Shown: positions 1-6,815 of the stretch, piece after piece | Position numbering within the stretch: the first letter of the stretch is position 1 | Layout: each line of letters starts with the position of its first letter | NCBI GenBank assembly: GCA_964650975.1 | Contig: CAZYWA010000021.1 | Location: 1 to 18,584, forward strand | Direction of reading: 5' to 3' | Source: CAZYWA01 sp964650975 [NCBI: uncultured bacterium] | GTDB lineage: Bacteria > JADJOY01 | DNA length: 18,584 nucleotides | The notes under the pieces: model-generated | The model's database searches: none | What the model saw: only the letters and a program-made list of their open reading frames with translations | Told to the model about the DNA's origin: nothing | Made by a program: the position numbers and the translations under genes

Positions 1-669
1 TTCACAAACGGCCCGGAAGGCTTCTGCTTCCTGGTCTACGCGAAGGTGAACGGCCGCTTGACCTCGTTCGTGGTCGACCGCGACTGCCGCGGATTCGGAA
101 GCGGCGCCAAGATCGACAAGATGGGCATGCGCGGCTCGACCATGTCCGAGCTGATCTTCGACGACTGCCGCGTTCCCGCGGAGAACCTGCTGGGCGTCGA
201 AGGCGGTGGCGTCACCCACATGATGCGAAATCTCGAGATCGAGCGGTTGACGCTCGCGGCGATGAGCCTCGGCATCGCCGATCGCTGCCTCGACGTGATG
301 ATCCGCTACGCCGATCAGCGCAAGGCTTTCGGCCAGCCGCTGCACGCGTTCGGCCAGATCCAGGAGCACATCGCGGTCTCGTACGCGAAGACCGAGGCGC
401 TGCGCGCGCTGCTCTACCACGTGGCGCGCGGCGTGGGACCCGACCAGCGGAACCGCGTGGGATCCGACGCCGCCAAGCTCTTCGGCGCGCCGGTCGGGAA
501 GGAAGTGGCGGACCGCGCCATGCAGGTGCTGGGCGGCTACGGCTATTGCCGCGAGTACACCGTCGAGCGCTTGCTGCGCGACGCCAAGCTGCTCGAGATC
601 GGCGGCGGCACCCTGGAAGCGCACACCAAGAACCTGACGCGCGACTTGGTGCAGAGCTGGGCGCGGTGA
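1..669 (+). CDS. Acyl-CoA dehydrogenase, isovaleryl-CoA dehydrogenase type (3' part)
   Basis: The frame is open from base 1, so the gene starts left of the window; 222 residues of the C-terminal half are visible. These enzymes are FAD-dependent and oxidise acyl-CoA thioesters to 2-enoyl-CoA, passing electrons to ETF. Visible are the end of the middle beta domain (FTNGPEG at the left edge, KMGMRGSTMSEL) and the C-terminal helical domain (RKAFGQPLHAFGQIQ, QVLGGYGYCREYTVERLLRDAK). Most family members carry the catalytic Glu in a YEGT motif near the C-terminus; here that site reads EIGGGT, with no Glu. Instead a Glu sits in LEIERLTLA (codon 241-243), where isovaleryl-CoA dehydrogenase carries its catalytic base. 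The substrate is therefore probably a branched or short acyl-CoA, but this is inference. The stop codon overlaps a possible small gene at 666. Confidence 0.93.
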   Translation, partial: FTNGPEGFCFLVYAKVNGRLTSFVVDRDCRGFGSGAKIDKMGMRGSTMSELIFDDCRVPAENLLGVEGGGVTHMMRNLEIERLTLAAMSLGIADRCLDVMIRYADQRKAFGQPLHAFGQIQEHIAVSYAKTEALRALLYHVARGVGPDQRNRVGSDAAKLFGAPVGKEVADRAMQVLGGYGYCREYTVERLLRDAKLLEIGGGTLEAHTKNLTRDLVQSWAR

Positions 670-863
670 GGCTCGTCGTGCCGCGCGACGAGTCACCGGA
701 TCGCGCACGGGACGAGTCGATCGTGGCCGACCTGCTGTCGCCGCTCGGCTGGCTGGTTCGTGACGCCGATCCGCAACCGGCCGGCATTGTCGGCTGGCTG
801 CTCTTGGCTGGCGCCGGCGCGGCGGCTCCGCCGGGAAAGCCCCGCACGGCCACTCATGCATGA
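666..863 (+). CDS. Possible small protein overlapping both neighbours (65 aa)
   Basis: A GTG-initiated frame starts inside the stop codon of the acyl-CoA dehydrogenase (GTGA overlap) and ends 8 bases into the transporter gene (ATGCATGA). Such overlaps at both ends are typical of translationally coupled genes, and its third codon positions are GC-rich like those of its neighbours. The product begins VRLVVPRDESPDRAR and has a hydrophobic stretch, GIVGWLLLAGAG. I recognise no family. The same DNA holds an 11-base direct repeat (745-755 and 790-800), an 8-bp stem with one G-T pair (751-758 with 775-782) and a tight GC hairpin (821-832), so it could equally be a structured leader for the transporter. 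No good ribosome binding site is visible. Confidence 0.35.
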   Translation: MRLVVPRDESPDRARDESIVADLLSPLGWLVRDADPQPAGIVGWLLLAGAGAAAPPGKPRTATHA

Positions 864-1764
864 CGGTTTCGTGAGCTCCGCGATCGCGGCGTATGCGATC
901 TGGGGAGTCTCGAATTTCATCGACCGGATCGTGGTGTCGACGCGCCGCGTGTCGGCGGGCGCTTACGTCGTCCTGGGCGCCGCGACCGCGCCGCTCTTGC
1001 TGGTGCTTCTGCCGTGGGTCGAGATCCCCCGGCCCAACGCACACGAGGCCGTGCTCGCGATCGCGGCTGGCGTGGCCTTCCTCGGCCTTCTGTGGCCGTA
1101 CTACGCGGCGCTCGAGACCGAGGAAGCGTCGCGGGTGGTGCCGCTCTGGCATCTCGAGCCGCTGTTCGTGCTGGTCGCCACCAAGCTGCTCTGGAACGAA
1201 GGATTACCGGGCAGCGCCAGGATCGCGTTTCCGATGCTGCTGGTGGGAAGCGTGGTGCTGTCGGTCGAGGACTTGCGCGCGTTCACCAGCATCCGGCCGC
1301 GAGCGTTGCTGATGCTGCCGGCGGTGATCGCCGCGTCGGTCTACGCGCTGCTGACGCGCGCGCTGGTCCGCACCTACGATCCGGTGGCCGCGGCGTTCCT
1401 GACCCGCGGGTGCTTCGCGGTGCTCATGGTGCCGCTCTGCTTCCTGCCGGCGATCCGGCGGCGCGCGCTGCAGCAAGCGCTCGACACCGACTTGCCCTCG
1501 ATCGCGCTGGTGGCGCTGACGCTCTTTCTCGGTACGTTCGGCTTTTTCCTCTACAACAAGGCACTCTCGATCGGCTCGGTGGCGGTCGCGACCTCGATGA
1601 GCGGCATCTCGGGCGCGATCGTCCTCGGCTTGGCGATCCTGGCTCAGCGCGTGGCGCCCAGGCTGGTCGACGAGCGGGTGAGCCGCGACAGCCTCGCGCA
1701 GAAGGTGCTGGGCGTGGTGCTCATGGGCGGCGGCGTCGCGGTGCTGTCGCTCGGCGCGCCCTGA
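856..1764 (+). CDS. EamA-family (DMT) membrane transporter
   Basis: This 302-aa protein consists almost entirely of hydrophobic helices, roughly ten, in the two-times-five arrangement of drug/metabolite transporters. The opening FVSSAIAAYAIWGVSNFIDR and the late segment SIGSVAVATSMSGISGAIVLGLAIL, just before the C-terminal helix, are typical of EamA domains. It would act in the inner membrane as an exporter of small metabolites; the substrate cannot be told from sequence. I chose the ATG at 856 because residues before it (frame open from 760) are Arg/Pro-rich and unlike a transporter N-terminus. No clear Shine-Dalgarno precedes it, so translation may be coupled to the ORF ending at 863. GTG at 871 is an alternative start. 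Confidence 0.85.
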   Translation: MHDGFVSSAIAAYAIWGVSNFIDRIVVSTRRVSAGAYVVLGAATAPLLLVLLPWVEIPRPNAHEAVLAIAAGVAFLGLLWPYYAALETEEASRVVPLWHLEPLFVLVATKLLWNEGLPGSARIAFPMLLVGSVVLSVEDLRAFTSIRPRALLMLPAVIAASVYALLTRALVRTYDPVAAAFLTRGCFAVLMVPLCFLPAIRRRALQQALDTDLPSIALVALTLFLGTFGFFLYNKALSIGSVAVATSMSGISGAIVLGLAILAQRVAPRLVDERVSRDSLAQKVLGVVLMGGGVAVLSLGAP

Positions 1765-1799
1765 CCGGCGGCCGACCGTCCATTGCACGCCTTTTCACG

Positions 1800-1805
1800 T
1801 ATTCT
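1800..1805 (+). promoter_or_regulatory. Candidate -10 box of a leaderless coaBC transcript
   Basis: TATTCT ends 6 bases before the coaBC ATG at 1812, the spacing expected when transcription starts at the start codon. There is no Shine-Dalgarno in the 47-base gap, which agrees with leaderless initiation. No -35 hexamer at standard spacing is convincing (TTGCAC at 1783-1788 is too close). Confidence 0.22.
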
Positions 1806-1811
1806 TCGAGC

Positions 1812-3101
1812 ATGTCGAGCGACCCTCGGGGAGCGTCGGTCACGGTCTGCGTGACCGGCGGCATCGCCGCGTACAAGGCGTGTCTGGTGGTGCGCGGATT
1901 GATGCGGGCCGGATTCGCGGTCGATGTGCTGATGACACCCTCGGCGACCAAGTTCGTGAGCCCGCTCACCTTCGAGGGACTGACGCAGCGGCCGGTGCGC
2001 AGCGATCTCTGGGAGCGCGGCGACGAGATCGCGCACGTGGAGCTGGCGCACGCCACCGCGCTCTTCGTGGTGGCGCCCGCGACCGCGCACACCCTCGCGC
2101 GGCTGGCGCTCGGCCTGGCCGATGACGTCGTCGCCGCCACCATCCTCGCGTCGCCCGCGCCGGTGCTGCTCGCACCGGCGATGGAGACCGGGATGTGGCG
2201 GAATCCGATCGTCGCCGGCCACGTGAAAAGCTTGACCGAGGGCGGGCGGTTCTCGGTGGTCGGGCCCGAAGCAGGACCGCTCGCGAGCGGTCGCTCGGGC
2301 GAAGGGCGCATGAGCGAGCCGGAGGAGATCGTCGCGCGGGTGATCCAGTTGCTCGGGCCGCGCCCGGCGGGCACCGAGGTGCGTCCAGCCGCGTCGGTCG
2401 CGGGATCCCTGGCGGGCGTGCGCGCGGTGGTCACCGCGGGGCCGACGCGCGAGTTCCTCGATCCGGTGCGATTCCTGAGCAATCCGTCGAGCGGCAAGAT
2501 GGGATTCGCGGTCGCGGCGGCGCTGGTCGAGGCGGGTGCCGAGGTCACGCTGGTTCATGGACCCGTGTCGATCGCGCCTCCGCCGGTGGCTCGCGTCGTC
2601 CCGGTGGTGAGCGCGCAGGACATGTGCGATGCGGTGCTCGCGCGCGCGGGAGACCTCGACCTCTACGTCGGTACCGCGGCGATCGCCGACTACGCGCCGG
2701 TCACGGTGTCGAGCGACAAGGTGAAGAAGGGCGACGGCAACGAGACCGTCGAGCTCAGACGCACGCCCGACGTGATCGCGTCGCTCGTCGAGCGTCTCGA
2801 GAAGCTCGGGCGCCGCGAGCGAACCGTGGTCATGGGCTTCGCCGTGGAGACCCAGGATCTGCTCGGCTACGCGCGCGACAAGCTCACCCGCAAGCGCCTC
2901 GATCTGATCGCGGCCAACGACGTGACCCAGCCGGGCGCCGGCTTCGCCACCGATTCGAACGATCTGTGGGTGGTGTCCGCCGATCGCCCCGAGCCCGAGC
3001 GCCTCGGCCCGGGCAGCAAGGCGGAGCTGGGACGCGCGATCGTGAAGCGGCTCGCGGCGCGCTTCGCCGCCAGGACTTCGCAAGTGGATGTTCAGCGATG
3101 A
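1812..3101 (+). CDS. coaBC: Bifunctional phosphopantothenoylcysteine decarboxylase / phosphopantothenate-cysteine ligase
   Basis: This 429-aa enzyme, a normal length for the fusion, carries out two consecutive steps of coenzyme A synthesis in the cytoplasm. CoaB joins 4'-phosphopantothenate to cysteine using CTP, and CoaC decarboxylates the product with FMN. The N-terminal flavoprotein domain (about 1-180) shows TGGIAAYKA, the catalytic His75 (IAHVELAHA) and the motif PAMETGMW at 122-129. The C-terminal ligase domain (from about 200) shows [25 protein letters not shown], the AAIADYAP segment, KVKK and GFAVET. Position 125 is Glu where E. coli Dfp has Asn (PxMNxxMW), and the flap region reads LASG at 157-160 where E. 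coli has ACG with its active-site Cys158. Both lie in catalytic loops; natural variants occur, so I still call it functional. Its stop overlaps the queC start (ATGA). Confidence 0.96.
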   Translation: MSSDPRGASVTVCVTGGIAAYKACLVVRGLMRAGFAVDVLMTPSATKFVSPLTFEGLTQRPVRSDLWERGDEIAHVELAHATALFVVAPATAHTLARLALGLADDVVAATILASPAPVLLAPAMETGMWRNPIVAGHVKSLTEGGRFSVVGPEAGPLASGRSGEGRMSEPEEIVARVIQLLGPRPAGTEVRPAASVAGSLAGVRAVVTAGPTREFLDPVRFLSNPSSGKMGFAVAAALVEAGAEVTLVHGPVSIAPPPVARVVPVVSAQDMCDAVLARAGDLDLYVGTAAIADYAPVTVSSDKVKKGDGNETVELRRTPDVIASLVERLEKLGRRERTVVMGFAVETQDLLGYARDKLTRKRLDLIAANDVTQPGAGFATDSNDLWVVSADRPEPERLGPGSKAELGRAIVKRLAARFAARTSQVDVQR

Positions 3102-3802
3102 ACTCTTCGCGCAAGGCCGTGGTGTTGCTTTCGGGCGGGCTCGACTCCGCGACCGTGCTGGCCATCGCGAAGTCGCGCGGCTACGCATGCCACGCGCTCA
3201 CCGTGCGCTACGGGCAGCGCCACGCGAGCGAGATCGACGCGGCTCGGCAGGTGGCCGCTGCGGTCGGCATCGCGGCGCACCGCGTGATCGATCTCGATCT
3301 CCAATCGTTCGGCGGCTCGGCGCTGGTGGGTGACGGCGCCATTCCGCTCGATCGCAGCGACGGCGAGATCGCCGAGGGAATCCCGGTCACCTACGTGCCC
3401 GCGCGGAACACCGTGTTCCTGTCGCTGGCGCTGGCCTGGGCCGAGGCGCTGGGCGGCGCCGACATCTTCATCGGCGTCAATGCGCTCGACTACAGCGGCT
3501 ACCCCGATTGCCGTCCCGAGTTCATCGAGGCGTTCCGGGCGCTCGCGCGGCTGGCGACCAAGATCGGCGTCACCGGCGAGTACGCGGTCGACGTCCATGC
3601 TCCCCTGGTCTCGCTCTCGAAGGCCGATATCATCCGCACCGCGCGCGACCTCGGTCTCGATCTGGGCATGACGCGTTCCTGCTACCAACCCGACGGGCAG
3701 GGCCGTGCGTGCGGCCGCTGCGACAGCTGCCAGCTGCGCCGCAAGGGCTTCGCCGAGGCGGGCGTCGCCGACCCGACCGAGTACGCGCCCGCCACCGACT
3801 GA
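3098..3802 (+). CDS. queC: 7-cyano-7-deazaguanine synthase
   Basis: QueC turns 7-carboxy-7-deazaguanine into preQ0 using ATP and ammonia, on the route to queuosine in tRNA or deazapurines in DNA. The 234-aa protein has the N-type ATP pyrophosphatase P-loop SGGLDS at 12-17, the [11 protein letters not shown] segment, [17 protein letters not shown] and [17 protein letters not shown]. The C-terminal zinc site is complete, with Cys195, Cys205, Cys208 and Cys211 (CGRCDSC). The first gap is one residue longer than in the E. coli protein as I recall it. The ATG lies in a 4-base overlap with the coaBC stop, so the two are probably co-translated. No queD, queE or folE is in the window, so the rest of the pathway must lie elsewhere. 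Confidence 0.97.
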   Translation: MNSSRKAVVLLSGGLDSATVLAIAKSRGYACHALTVRYGQRHASEIDAARQVAAAVGIAAHRVIDLDLQSFGGSALVGDGAIPLDRSDGEIAEGIPVTYVPARNTVFLSLALAWAEALGGADIFIGVNALDYSGYPDCRPEFIEAFRALARLATKIGVTGEYAVDVHAPLVSLSKADIIRTARDLGLDLGMTRSCYQPDGQGRACGRCDSCQLRRKGFAEAGVADPTEYAPATD

Positions 3803-3811
3803 CGGCGCGAT

Positions 3812-3817
3812 TATCAT
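3812..3817 (+). promoter_or_regulatory. Candidate -10 box for the 75-aa gene
   Basis: TATCAT sits in an AT-rich patch (gattatcatcc) in the 38-base gap after queC, 23 bases before the next start codon. That would allow a short leader carrying the GAGGAG ribosome binding site. No -35 match is convincing. Confidence 0.2.
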
Positions 3818-3840
3818 CCGAAGCGCCCAACGAGGAGTCG

Positions 3841-4068
3841 ATGGCCGTCGCCGAAACAACCGATCCCGAAGCGCGCTTCGCGCTGTTGCTCGTGACTGAC
3901 GCCGAGTTTCGCGAAGCCTGGACCGGGCTTCTCGAAGACCCGTCGTTCCAACGCTCGTACGCCGCGATTGGCGAGGGCGGTCAGGCCACGCTGCGGGCCG
4001 GCTGGCTCAACGTGTGGGAGACCGTTCACGGTCCGCTCGCAAACATGCTCCGGCCTCACTCGTGCTGA
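3841..4068 (+). CDS. Hypothetical small protein (75 aa)
   Basis: I do not recognise the family. The ATG at 3841 is preceded by a good Shine-Dalgarno, GAGGAG at 3832-3837, so this is very probably a real gene. The product is soluble, acidic at the N-terminus (AVAETTDPEARF) and looks all-helical, with Trp-bearing segments (REAWTGLLEDPSFQRSY, GWLNVWETVHGPLANML) and a C-terminal Cys. It has no signal peptide. It overlaps the presumed start of the following lipoprotein-like gene by 7 bases, suggesting coupled expression. Nothing visible indicates function. Confidence 0.7.
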   Translation: MAVAETTDPEARFALLLVTDAEFREAWTGLLEDPSFQRSYAAIGEGGQATLRAGWLNVWETVHGPLANMLRPHSC

Positions 4069-5114
4069 ACCGGAAGGCGTCCGCCGCGGCGGTGCTCGCC
4101 GCGCTAACCCTTCTCGCCGCCTCGCCGGCGGGTTGCGGCGGAGGTGGAGGATCGTCTCTGCGCGCGTCCGGCGCGGTGTCGTGCCTTGCGGACGCGGCGT
4201 GCAACCGGGTCGTCTCGGTGGCGAGCCGCGGCAGCCGCTTCTTCGCTCCCGAGGAGACGGTGGCCGCGAACGGCATCGGTGTCGACGAAGGCGCCGACGC
4301 GGTGTCGTTCGACGTGCGCCGCACCTCGGACGGGATCGTGGTGCTGATGCACGACCCGACCGTCGATCGCACCACCAACGGCACCGGCGCGGTTTCCGAT
4401 CTCACGTTCGCTGCGTTGCGCGGCTTCTCCGTGATCCCGCCCGACCAGCGCGGCGACCTGGGCAGCGACGAGGTGATCTTCCTCGCCACCAGCGGCCTCA
4501 AGGTGCTGGTGCGGACGCCGCAGCCGATCCCGAGCCTCGACGACGTCGCGCGCGGCCTCCATGGCCACGCGGCGATGGTGATCGACCTCGACGTGGGCGA
4601 CGCCGACGGCGTTGCGCAGGTGGTGCGCCAGGTCCGTGCGCTCGGCAAGCTCGGCGAGGCGGTGTTCCTCGCCGACACGGTCGACGAGGCGCGCGCGGTG
4701 CTGGCCGAGGAGCCCACCGCGGTTCTCGCGGTCCGTCCCAGCGACGCCAGCGAGTGGCAGCAAATGAAGGCCGAGCTCGGCGACGCGGCGATCCCCATCG
4801 TCAAGATGAACCCGGGCGACTCTGGGTACGACACCGTGCGCAAGGACGTCCAGTCGAGCGGCCGCAAGCTCTTCGTCGAGACGCTCGGCGACACCGACAC
4901 GATCGCGACGCTGGCGCAGCGCACCGCGGCGATGGAGGGGCTCCCGCCCAACGATGCGCTGGCGGCGGCCCGCGCCGTGTACCAGGCGGTCTACGACTCG
5001 ACTCGGCTGCGCATGGTCGAGACCGATCGCGCCGATCTGGTGGCACCGTTCACGAACGACTACAACCTGGCGCTGGGCAACAATCCGGTTCCACCTCCGC
5101 CGCCCGGAGGCTGA
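4062..5114 (+). CDS. Secreted GDPD-fold protein with degenerate active site
   Basis: The 350-aa product starts at a GTG overlapping the previous stop. That start gives a clean signal peptide (MLNRK, hydrophobic run to residue 20) and then SPAGC at 21-25, a poor but possible lipobox followed by a Gly-rich linker. The remainder resembles glycerophosphodiester phosphodiesterases: FAPEETVAAN, DEGADAVSFDVRRTSDGIVVLMHDPTVDRTTNGTG, and a late DRADLVAPF. Key residues are changed. The HRG motif reads SRG (Ser55), the metal-binding E-x-D reads S-F-D (82-84), and the later E-x-K strand reads D-L-D (175-177). His97 (MHDP) and Asp84 remain. It is probably not an ordinary phosphodiesterase, but a binding protein or an altered enzyme (inference). 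It ends in a Pro/Gly tail (PVPPPPPGG). Confidence 0.8.
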   Translation: MLNRKASAAAVLAALTLLAASPAGCGGGGGSSLRASGAVSCLADAACNRVVSVASRGSRFFAPEETVAANGIGVDEGADAVSFDVRRTSDGIVVLMHDPTVDRTTNGTGAVSDLTFAALRGFSVIPPDQRGDLGSDEVIFLATSGLKVLVRTPQPIPSLDDVARGLHGHAAMVIDLDVGDADGVAQVVRQVRALGKLGEAVFLADTVDEARAVLAEEPTAVLAVRPSDASEWQQMKAELGDAAIPIVKMNPGDSGYDTVRKDVQSSGRKLFVETLGDTDTIATLAQRTAAMEGLPPNDALAAARAVYQAVYDSTRLRMVETDRADLVAPFTNDYNLALGNNPVPPPPPGG

Positions 5115-5186
5115 ACACATGACTCGGCGGTTGGCGTCGACCGAGCAAGTCCTCGGCCTCGGACTCCCGCCGCCACGGCTCTCGCC

Positions 5187-5262
5187 GGAGGGCTGCGGTC
5201 CCTCGCAGCCGCGGCATTGCATCGCAGATCGACTCCGCGGACGCGAGGGACCGCGTCCCTCC
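5187..5262 (+). repeat. Cloverleaf element copy 1: perfect four-way junction with complementary loops
   Basis: The 76 bases fold without an unpaired base at the junction. The outer stem GGAG pairs with CTCC (5187-5190 with 5259-5262). Hairpin 1 is GGCTGC-GGTCCCTC-GCAGCC (5191-5210). The middle stem GCGG pairs with CCGC (5211-5214 with 5235-5238) around a 20-base loop. Hairpin 2 is GGACGC-GAGGGACC-GCGTCC (5239-5258). The two 8-base hairpin loops are exact reverse complements and could kiss. An alternative fold is a 12-bp helix between 5195-5206 and 5243-5254. A further small palindrome, ATCTC-GA-GAGAT (5263-5274), follows directly. The element starts 72 bases past the stop of the GDPD-like gene, on the same strand. 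Confidence 0.85.
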
Positions 5263-5329
5263 ATCTCGAGAGATGCGTCCTTCGGATGGGCGGCGGCCAG
5301 ACCGAGGCGTGCCCGGAGGTCGTGATCCC

Positions 5330-6082
5330 ATGAGCTTTTCCGGCAAGATCGTGCTCGTGACCGGTGCCGGCAGCGGCATCGGTACCGCGATCGCGATGTT
5401 GCTCGCCGAGCGCGGTGCCACGGTCGCCGTCACCGACGTCGACGAGACCGCCGCCGCGCGCGTGGCCTCGGAGATCGCGGCGCGCGGCGGCGCGGCGCGG
5501 CCCTATCGGCTCGACGTGTCGAATCTCGACGGCGTTCGATCCGCCGTGGCCGCGGTGCACGCCGCGCACGGCGCCATCGACGCGCTGGTGAACAACGCCG
5601 GCTGGGACAAGGCCGAGCCGTTCCTGGAGAGCACGCCCGAGACGTGGGACCGGTTGATGCGCGTCAACTTCCTGGGCCCGATCCACCTCACCCACGCGGT
5701 GCTGCCGATCATGATCGCCGCCGGACACGGGCGGATCGTGAACATCGCGTCGGACGCGGGGCGCGTGGGCTCGAGCGGCGAGGTGGTCTACTCGGCCACC
5801 AAGGGCGGCGTGATCGCGTTCACCAAGGCGATCGCGCGCGAGGTCGCGCGCCAGGGAATCGCGGTCAACTGCATCGCACCGGGACCCACGGATACGCCTT
5901 TCTTCGCGGCGCTGGCCGCCGATCAGCCCAAGCTCGGCGACGCGCTCAAGCGCGCCATCCCGCTCGGCCGCCTGGCCGAGCCCATCGACATCGCCCGCGC
6001 CGTGGCGTTCCTCGCGTCGGAGGAAGCGGCCTACATCACCGGGCAAACGCTCAGCGTCTCGGGCGGGCTCACGATGATCTAG
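5330..6082 (+). CDS. Short-chain dehydrogenase, similar to 2-hydroxycyclohexanecarboxyl-CoA dehydrogenase (BadH-like)
   Basis: The 250-aa product is a classical SDR oxidoreductase. It has the Rossmann motif TGAGSGIG (11-18), DV at 62-63, NNAG (88-91), Asn113, Ser141, and the catalytic Tyr154/Lys158 in YSATK. The stretches NNAGWDKAEPFLE and SDAGRVGSSGEVVY closely recall BadH, the NAD-dependent dehydrogenase of 2-hydroxycyclohexanecarboxyl-CoA in anaerobic benzoate or cyclohexanecarboxylate breakdown. Related 3-oxoacyl-ACP/CoA reductases share the overall pattern, so the substrate is a suggestion only. A strong Shine-Dalgarno, GGAGG at 5315-5319, sets the ATG at 5330. It sits between cloverleaf copies 1 and 2, and a kinase remnant follows in the same frame after its TAG stop. 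Confidence 0.92.
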   Translation: MSFSGKIVLVTGAGSGIGTAIAMLLAERGATVAVTDVDETAAARVASEIAARGGAARPYRLDVSNLDGVRSAVAAVHAAHGAIDALVNNAGWDKAEPFLESTPETWDRLMRVNFLGPIHLTHAVLPIMIAAGHGRIVNIASDAGRVGSSGEVVYSATKGGVIAFTKAIAREVARQGIAVNCIAPGPTDTPFFAALAADQPKLGDALKRAIPLGRLAEPIDIARAVAFLASEEAAYITGQTLSVSGGLTMI

Positions 6083-6103
6083 GACCTCGTCGCAAGCCCG
6101 GCC

Positions 6104-6748
6104 TTGTGGCGGTCTCGGGACGCCAAGCCCGTGGGAGAGGGCACCGGGCTCGGCATGTGGGTCGTGCACGGCATCGTGAAGAGTCACGGAGGAGCGATCG
6201 CGGTCGAGAGCGAGCTGGGCCGCGGCACCAGCGTGACCGTGTATTTCCCCGCGGCCGAGACGCCGCAACCGGTCCCGGACCCGCCGGCCGCGACCCAGTC
6301 CGTCACTCCGTTGCCCACCGCGATGGCCGGCCGCGTGCTGTTCGTCGACGACGGGCGCGCGCTGGTGTTCCTGGCGGAGCGCGCGCTCGACCGTCTCGGC
6401 TACCGTGTCGCCGGCTACTCGGATCCGATCCTGGCGCTGGCCGAGTTCCGGTCGCGCCCGGACGAGTTGAAGGTGGTGGTCACCGACAGCGCGATGCCAG
6501 GACTCTCCGGCCCCGATCTGGTGCGCGAGCTCCGGCGGATCCGTCCCGGCGTCCCGGTGATCATGATCTCGGGCTACCTCCATCCCGAGGACGTGCAAGC
6601 AGCCGAGAAACTGGGGATCTCGGACCTGGTGCTCAAGCCCACCGCCGGCAGCTCCAGCGAAGATCCACGGTCGTCATCCGCCGGCGCACGGGGACGGGTC
6701 AAAATCCTCGTGCTGTTTGGACGCGGTCCCTCGCGTCCGCAGCGTTGA
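6104..6748 (+). pseudogene. Remnant of a hybrid histidine kinase (ATPase end plus receiver domain)
   Basis: The frame carries only the last part of a sensor kinase: KPVGEGTGLGMWVVHGIV and GGAIAVESELGRGTSVTVYFP are the G-box end of the ATPase domain. A receiver domain follows, with acidic pair DD (6347-6352), phospho-acceptor Asp (6485-6487, VVTDSAMPG) and Lys (6635-6637, LVLKP). The sensor part, His-box and N-box are missing. After LKP the last receiver helix is replaced by unrelated Ser/Arg-rich sequence that runs into cloverleaf copy 2. The frame is continuous with the dehydrogenase frame right after its TAG, and the only usable starts are weak (TTG at 6104). Both ends are broken, so I read it as a relic rather than a working gene. 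Confidence 0.8.
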
Positions 6749-6790
6749 ACCGAGTTGGACGCCCGCGGCTGCGAGGGACCGAAGCCCTCC
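6719..6790 (-). repeat. Cloverleaf element copy 2 (inverted relative to copy 1, one outer arm lost)
   Basis: Read on the - strand this copy matches copy 1 in order and spacing. It has GGAG (6790-6787), hairpin GGCTTC-GGTCCCTC-GCAGCC (6786-6767), a middle stem GCGG with CTGC around 20 bases, then hairpin GGACGC-GAGGGACC-GCGTCC (6738-6719). Two differences from copy 1 make T-G (U-G) wobbles on the - strand but A-G and A-C mismatches on the + strand, so the - strand is the folding strand. The right outer arm CTCC is replaced by AAAC. It lies 25 bases past the stop of the atoE-like gene, which is also on the - strand. Confidence 0.8.
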
Positions 6791-6815
6791 GACGACAACC
6801 ACAGACTCTCCATCG

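Noticed and set aside
747-836. A known riboswitch in the region before the transporter
   Set aside because: Hairpins are present, but I recognise none of the conserved cores of common riboswitch classes.
1644-3188. Long antisense open frames over coaBC and queC (also over 5060-6598, 7020-8447 and 8002-9852)
   Set aside because: Arg/His/Asp-rich low-complexity products typical of reverse frames of GC-rich genes; the sense genes have full family motifs.
5195-5254. A simple long inverted repeat (12-bp arms) as the sole explanation of the elements
   Set aside because: In copy 3 complementarity between the hairpins is limited to the 8 loop bases, while its local stems are perfect or wobble paired, so local hairpins explain all copies better.
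5187-5262. A tRNA gene, because of the 76-base cloverleaf
   Set aside because: Arm lengths, the 20-base middle loop, 4-bp outer stem and absence of TTCGA-type or CCA features do not fit a tRNA.
5187-6790. Composite transposon or insertion sequence bounded by the inverted elements
   Set aside because: No transposase lies between them, no target-site duplication is visible, and a third element sits outside; rearrangement remains possible.
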